Below, one piece after another: positions 6,027-9,271 of a stretch of DNA of 9,271 bases (the stretch's first letter is position 1; each line of letters begins with the position of its first letter). Under the pieces are notes generated by a model. That model searched no databases. It was not told where the DNA came from and saw nothing but the letters and a program-made list of their open reading frames with translations. Both the position numbers and the translations under genes were made by a program. Source of the DNA: an uncultured Clostridia bacterium (GTDB lineage Bacteria; Bacillota; Clostridia; Oscillospirales; Acutalibacteraceae); contig CANQIG010000061.1 in NCBI GenBank assembly GCA_947623765.1, forward strand, positions 1-9,271, in the 5' to 3' direction.

Positions 6027-7076
6027 TCAGGTGCGGAACACCAGATCGCTCCGTTCCTCCACGCGGCAGGCCGCAAAATACCGGTTTTCGAGCGGGATCC
6101 ACTTCTCCCGGAACACCTCGAGCGCGGACGCGCCGCTGCGCCGCAGGATGCGCGCTTCCTGCTCTGCCGCAGAAGTTTTGAGGAAGACTTTGAGGTCGTA
6201 CGCGGCGCAAAGCTGCGGATGGAGCGCGTACGACCCTTCGACGACGGAGAGCCGCTGCGGCTCGACGCACACGGGCTCCGGCGCGAGCGCCATGACAGAG
6301 CAGTCGAACGGCCGAAACGCGACTGGCAGCCCCTTCCGGAGCGGGAGCAGGACCTCCTCGAGCAGCCGCTCCCAGTGGAGATTGCCGCCGGGCGCCGCAT
6401 AGCGCTCCAGCGTGCGGAGCTCCGGGGGAAGGAAAAAGTCGTCCGCGTGGAAGACAGCGCAGCCGTAGACCTCGGCGAGGAGCGCGGCGAGCGTCGTCTT
6501 GCCGCTGCCGCACATCCCGTCGATCGCGGCGCAGACCGGCGCGCCGCCGGCGAGCAGCCGGTCGATCTCCGCAAAGAGCGGCAGGAACCGCACAAATTCT
6601 GTGCGCACGACGCGGTAGGCGGGACAGTAGGCGTCGCGATAACCTTCGCTGTGGTGCGTGGCGGGGCATCCCGCCGCCGTGTACCGCGCGACCCATTCCG
6701 CCGCGTCTTCGTCGGGGAGCAGCCCGCGTTCGAGCGCCGTTTGCAGCAGCGCCGCGAGCGCGTCCTTTTCCGGCGGCTCGGGCTTTGCCGAGACGCAGAA
6801 CATCTTCGCCATCGTTTCGGGCGCGATCTGCGCGAGCGCGGAGAGATCGAGCCGCGCGTATTCGTCGGAGAGCGGCTCGAAAAGCGCGGCGCTGCGGCCC
6901 GCGGGGAGGGTTTCCGCCTCCCGGCGGAGCCAGCTTTCCGCGCCCGCTTCGCTATCGACCATGTGGCCCGGGCCGTACAGCGCCTGATACAGGAACTTCG
7001 CCGCGTCCTGCGCCGTCGCCGCCGGGTGGGACGAAAGGTGCGCCGAGAGCGCGGCGAGCAGCGCTTCCGGCCTCAC
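6027..7076 (-). CDS. Uridine-kinase-like P-loop kinase with an N-terminal domain of unknown function
   Basis: 349 residues from a GTG at 7076 that overlaps the xylB stop as GTGA, so translation is probably coupled; no strong ribosome-binding site is visible. The C-terminal half (from about residue 175) is a nucleoside/uridine kinase or phosphoribulokinase type P-loop domain: Walker A GMCGSGKT at 187-194, then VFHADDFF (208-215), RTLERY, and GGNLHWERLLEEVLLPL, which follow the uridine-kinase layout, then VVEGSYALHP. The substrate is unknown. The N-terminal ~170 residues carry DAAKFLYQALYGPGHMV (24-40) and HHSEGYRDAYCPAYRVV (141-157); I recall similar segments in uncharacterised clostridial proteins but know no function. 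A hairpin (6007-6023) lies just after the stop but lacks an adjacent T run. Being in a unit with xylB suggests sugar or nucleoside metabolism; this is inference. Confidence 0.85.
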   Translation of the reverse strand: MRPEALLAALSAHLSSHPAATAQDAAKFLYQALYGPGHMVDSEAGAESWLRREAETLPAGRSAALFEPLSDEYARLDLSALAQIAPETMAKMFCVSAKPEPPEKDALAALLQTALERGLLPDEDAAEWVARYTAAGCPATHHSEGYRDAYCPAYRVVRTEFVRFLPLFAEIDRLLAGGAPVCAAIDGMCGSGKTTLAALLAEVYGCAVFHADDFFLPPELRTLERYAAPGGNLHWERLLEEVLLPLRKGLPVAFRPFDCSVMALAPEPVCVEPQRLSVVEGSYALHPQLCAAYDLKVFLKTSAAEQEARILRRSGASALEVFREKWIPLENRYFAACRVEERSDLVFRT

Positions 7077-8596
7077 AGCGCGGCGAGCGCCTTGTACGAG
7101 TCCTTCAGCGCCGGGTAGAGCTGGGTGTAGAGGCGGTAATACTTCTCATAGACGGGGATGTTCTCCGCGATCGGCGGCTGCGGGTCGTTGAGGCGGATGA
7201 CGCGCGCGCAGCCCTCCTCGACGCTCGGGTAGATCCCCGCGCCGACGCCCGCGAGGATCGCGACGCCGAGCGCCGGGCCCTCCTTCGAGGCGACGGTGCG
7301 GACCGGGCAGGCGAAGGTGTCCGCGAGCATCTGCCGCCAGAGCTTCGACGTGCCCCCGCCGCCGCAGGCGAGCATGGTGTCCACCGAGACGCCCATGCCG
7401 CGCAGGATCTCGAGGCTGCCCCGCTGGGAGAACGTCACGCCTTCCATCACGGCGCGGAGCAGGTCGCGCTTCGTGTGCATCGCCGAGAGGCCGATGAACG
7501 CGCCGCGGCAGTCCGGGTCGAGGTGCGGCGTGCGCTCGCCCATGAGGTACGGCAGATAGAGCAGACGGTTGCAGCCGATCGGGACCTGCTCGGCTTCTTT
7601 GTCCATCAGATAGTACGGGTCGACGTCCATCGAGGCGGCGGTCTCCTTTTCCGCGCCGCAGAAGTTGTCGCGGAACCACTTGAGCGAGAGCCCCGCGCCC
7701 TGCGTCACGCCCATGACGTGCCACGCGCCGGGCACGGCGCAGCAGAAGGTGTGCACGCGGCCCTTCGGGTCGATGGAGATGTCGCTCGTGTGCGCGAAGA
7801 CGACGCCGGACGTGCCGATCGTCGTGAAGGCCGTGCCGTCCGTGACGACGCCCGTGCCGACCGCCGCCGCCGCGTTGTCGCCCGCGCCGCCGACCACCGG
7901 CGTGCCGGGGAGCAGTCCCGTGCGCTTCGCGGCGGCTTCGGAGACGACGCCCGTCACCTCCGGGGATTCAAAGACCTTCGGCAGGAGCGCCGGGTCGATC
8001 TCCAGCTTCTCGAGGACCTCCGCGCTCCAGCAGCGGTGCGGCACGTCGAGCAGCTGCATCCCGGACGCGTCCGAGACCTCCGTCGCGAAGTCGCCCGTCA
8101 GCATATAGCGGACGTAGTCCTTCGGCAGGAGGATGTGCGCGCATTTCGCGTAGATCTCCGGCTCGTTGTTGCGCACCCAGAGGATCTTCGAGGCGGTGAA
8201 GCCCGTGAGCGCCGGGTTCGCCGTGATCTCGATCAGCCGCTCCTTGCCGACGCGCGCCGTGATCTCGTCGCATTCCTTCGCGGTGCGCTGGTCGCACCAG
8301 ATGATGGATCTCCGCAGCACGTTCCCCTCACCGTCGAGCATGACGAGCCCGTGCATCTGCCCGGAAATGCCGAGGCCGCGGATCGCGGCGGGATCGACGC
8401 CGCTCTCCGAAACGACCGCGCGGATGGTCTCGGCGGCGGCGTTCCACCAGTCGAGCGGGTCCTGCTCGGCCCAGCCGTTTCGCTCCTGATAGAGCGGGTA
8501 CTCCACGATCTTCGACGCGACGACCGCGCCGTCCGTGTCAAACAAAACGGTCTTTGTCCCGGAGGTCCCGAGATCGACTCCGATCAAATACTCCAT
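7073..8596 (-). CDS. xylB: Xylulokinase (FGGY carbohydrate kinase)
   Basis: Phosphorylates D-xylulose to xylulose 5-phosphate for the pentose phosphate pathway, in the cytoplasm. It has 507 residues, normal for the family, from an ATG at 8596 with AAGGAG 8 bases upstream. N-terminal FGGY phosphate-binding motif GVDLGTSGTK is at 6-15; SGQMHG (78-83) is the xylulokinase sugar-site signature; IIWCDQRT follows. GGAGDNAAAAVG contains the catalytic base Asp240. The C-terminal lobe shows GTSGVVF, MGERTPHLDP, GVTFSQRGSLEI and the nucleotide-site ACGGGGTSKLWRQMLAD. No xylose isomerase or transporter is in view, so another pentulose remains possible. It heads a unit with the overlapping kinase gene and has its own promoter and dyad. 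Confidence 0.95.
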   Translation of the reverse strand: MEYLIGVDLGTSGTKTVLFDTDGAVVASKIVEYPLYQERNGWAEQDPLDWWNAAAETIRAVVSESGVDPAAIRGLGISGQMHGLVMLDGEGNVLRRSIIWCDQRTAKECDEITARVGKERLIEITANPALTGFTASKILWVRNNEPEIYAKCAHILLPKDYVRYMLTGDFATEVSDASGMQLLDVPHRCWSAEVLEKLEIDPALLPKVFESPEVTGVVSEAAAKRTGLLPGTPVVGGAGDNAAAAVGTGVVTDGTAFTTIGTSGVVFAHTSDISIDPKGRVHTFCCAVPGAWHVMGVTQGAGLSLKWFRDNFCGAEKETAASMDVDPYYLMDKEAEQVPIGCNRLLYLPYLMGERTPHLDPDCRGAFIGLSAMHTKRDLLRAVMEGVTFSQRGSLEILRGMGVSVDTMLACGGGGTSKLWRQMLADTFACPVRTVASKEGPALGVAILAGVGAGIYPSVEEGCARVIRLNDPQPPIAENIPVYEKYYRLYTQLYPALKDSYKALAAL

Positions 8597-8611
8597 AGTT
8601 TCGCTCCTTCC

Positions 8612-8624
8612 CCGCGATGCGCGG
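8612..8624 (-). other. Small dyad in the xylB leader next to the ribosome-binding site
   Basis: CCGCG (8612-8616) and CGCGG (8620-8624) are perfect inverted copies around a 3-base loop, a few bases before AAGGAG of xylB. It could affect access to the ribosome-binding site; that role is inference only. Confidence 0.4.
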
Positions 8625-8648
8625 AAAATAATCGTATACTATCATTTT
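8625..8648. promoter_or_regulatory. 24-base dyad over the xylB -10 and start region, candidate operator
   Basis: The 24 bases are symmetric about the centre of GTATAC (8634-8639): 10 of the 12 base pairs of positions match, with AAAAT and ATTTT as outer arms. It overlaps the predicted -10 (8644-8649) and the likely transcription start, where a bound repressor would block transcription. The protein that binds it is not known; the divergent regulator is one candidate. Confidence 0.55.
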
Positions 8649-8672
8649 GCGGCATTTCCGCGCGGTTGTCAA
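8644..8672 (-). promoter_or_regulatory. Promoter of the xylB unit
   Basis: On the minus strand, a perfect -35 TTGACA (8667-8672) is followed after 17 bases by CAAAAT (8644-8649), a 4/6 match to the -10. The spacer contains GCGG-AAATG-CCGC. The weak -10 fits a promoter that is controlled by a regulator. Confidence 0.65.
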
Positions 8673-8682
8673 GTGCTTTTTT

Positions 8683-8716
8683 GCGCGCCGCCCCGGGGAG
8701 ACCGTCCGCGGCGCGC
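8683..8716. repeat. Perfect 9-base inverted repeat upstream of the xylB promoter
   Basis: GCGCGCCGC (8683-8691) and GCGGCGCGC (8708-8716) are exact inverted copies around 16 bases that start with CCCCGGGG when the repeat edge is included. It lies 11 bases upstream of the xylB -35 and about 90 bases before the divergent -35. It is not followed by T on either strand, so it is not an intrinsic terminator; it may be a second regulator site. The rest of 8717-8806 shows nothing I can name. Confidence 0.5.
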
Positions 8717-8806
8717 TTGGAACGGCAAAAACACCCATTTCCGTTCATTCAATACGTAAAACGACCGCTGAGTGCGCGAACGGTTATGTAATTTTCATAA
8801 ATCCTC

Positions 8807-8834
8807 TTGACTTCCACGAAAAAAGGTATATAAT
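8807..8834 (+). promoter_or_regulatory. Promoter of the divergent regulator gene
   Basis: TTGACT (8807-8812) and a perfect TATAAT (8829-8834) are 16 bases apart, with an A-run in the spacer. Transcription would start near 8841, giving a leader of about 110 bases. Confidence 0.8.
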
Positions 8835-8840
8835 AGGAAG

Positions 8841-8952
8841 ATAACATGGGGTAGATTCCTCTGGTGGAAATTTAGGAAGCCGGAGGACCGCAGCGAGCAC
8901 AGGCACGAGAAGCGTACCTTGGAGAAATGCGCTTGCAGGGAGGAGGACACAG
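8841..8952 (+). promoter_or_regulatory. Long 5' leader of the regulator gene with possible stems
   Basis: The leader contains the pair CCTCTGG (8858-8864) with CCGGAGG (8880-8886), seven pairs with one G-U, and a smaller AAGCG/CGCTT pair further on that ends just before the ribosome-binding site. I recognise no known riboswitch in it. The strong GGGAGGAGG ribosome-binding site is at about 8938-8946. Confidence 0.4.
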
Positions 8953-9271
8953 ATGGAGAAAGACATCCTGTACGTAAAGACGCTCGGCGGCTTTACCGTG
9001 ATCTGGAACGGCGTGCGGCTGACGCCGAAGCTCGGCTCGATGAACTCGCAGTTCCGCAGCCTGATGCAGGTGCTGCTGCACAGCGGCACGCACGGGATCG
9101 GGCGGGAGCAGCTCGAGGAGATCCTCTTCGAGGGGCGCGAGCTGAGCGACCCGCACCACGCGCTGCAGGTCGTGATCTACAACTCCAAGAAAAAACTGCG
9201 GCGGCTCGGGCTGCCGGAGGCGGACTGCATCGAGTACCGGCAGAAGACCTTCTTCTGGACGGAGAAGGTCC
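8953..9271 (+). CDS. Winged-helix transcriptional regulator of the SARP/BTAD type, C-terminus off the right edge
   Basis: 106 codons are visible from an ATG at 8953 with AGGAGG 8 bases upstream. The protein opens with LYVKTLGGFTVIWNGVRLT (6-24), the beta-strand start of OmpR/SARP-like winged helices. It continues with SQFRSLMQVLLHSGTHGIGREQLEEILF (32-59) and DPHHALQVVIYNSKKKLRRLGL (66-87), the recognition-helix region that normally precedes a BTAD helical domain, and CIEYRQKTFFWT as the wing. The effector part is outside the window, so its signal is unknown. It is transcribed away from xylB, and control of xylB by it is possible but unproved. Confidence 0.85.
   Translation, partial: MEKDILYVKTLGGFTVIWNGVRLTPKLGSMNSQFRSLMQVLLHSGTHGIGREQLEEILFEGRELSDPHHALQVVIYNSKKKLRRLGLPEADCIEYRQKTFFWTEKV

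Noticed and set aside
6785..8791. Plus-strand frame of 668 codons opposite xylB and the kinase gene
   Set aside because: It is Arg/Ala/Asp-rich shadow translation of GC-rich coding DNA; the minus-strand proteins have clear family motifs throughout.

Overview
The window is GC-rich DNA with the codon use, ribosome-binding sites (AGGAGG-like), consensus sigma-A promoters and 5S rRNA expected of a Clostridia-type Firmicute. A high-GC gut lineage such as the Oscillospiraceae or a relative is my best guess; this is an inference, as nothing here fixes a genus. Almost everything lies on the minus strand.

Positions 1-4317 (minus strand) hold a polyamine ABC transporter operon. It reads potA (ATPase), potB and potC (permeases), then potD (substrate-binding lipoprotein, running off the left edge). 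A textbook TTGACA-17-TATAAT promoter at 4289-4317 drives it. potA and potB share an ATGA overlap, and potB and potC are 13 bases apart. The potC-potD junction is abnormal: about 0.75 kb of roughly 192-base direct repeats, whose unit contains the coding sequence for the potC C-terminal tail plus the spacer behind it.

Positions 4331-4928 carry no believable gene. They hold a MITE-like inverted-repeat element (4358-4491) and a patchwork of imperfect direct repeats and short hairpins that ends against the stop codon of the next gene.

Positions 4929-5920 (minus strand) hold a solitary 5S rRNA gene. It has its own promoter with A-rich upstream sequence, a structured leader and a terminator. It is followed by a TtcA-family tRNA 2-thiocytidine synthetase gene with no promoter of its own that I can see.

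Positions 6027-8672 (minus strand) hold a two-gene unit: xylulokinase (xylB), then a GTGA-overlapping gene for a P-loop kinase of the uridine-kinase type, fused to an N-terminal domain whose function I do not know. A large dyad that looks like an operator covers the xylB -10 and start region.

Positions 8807-9271 (plus strand) begin a divergent gene for a winged-helix regulator of the SARP/BTAD kind. It has its own promoter and a leader of about 110 bases, and it runs off the right edge.

I found no defence system, CRISPR array, phage or transposase. The most unusual structure is the tandem array inside the pot operon. The inverted-repeat element, the dispersed-type repeats and the kinase fusion are the next most worth checking.
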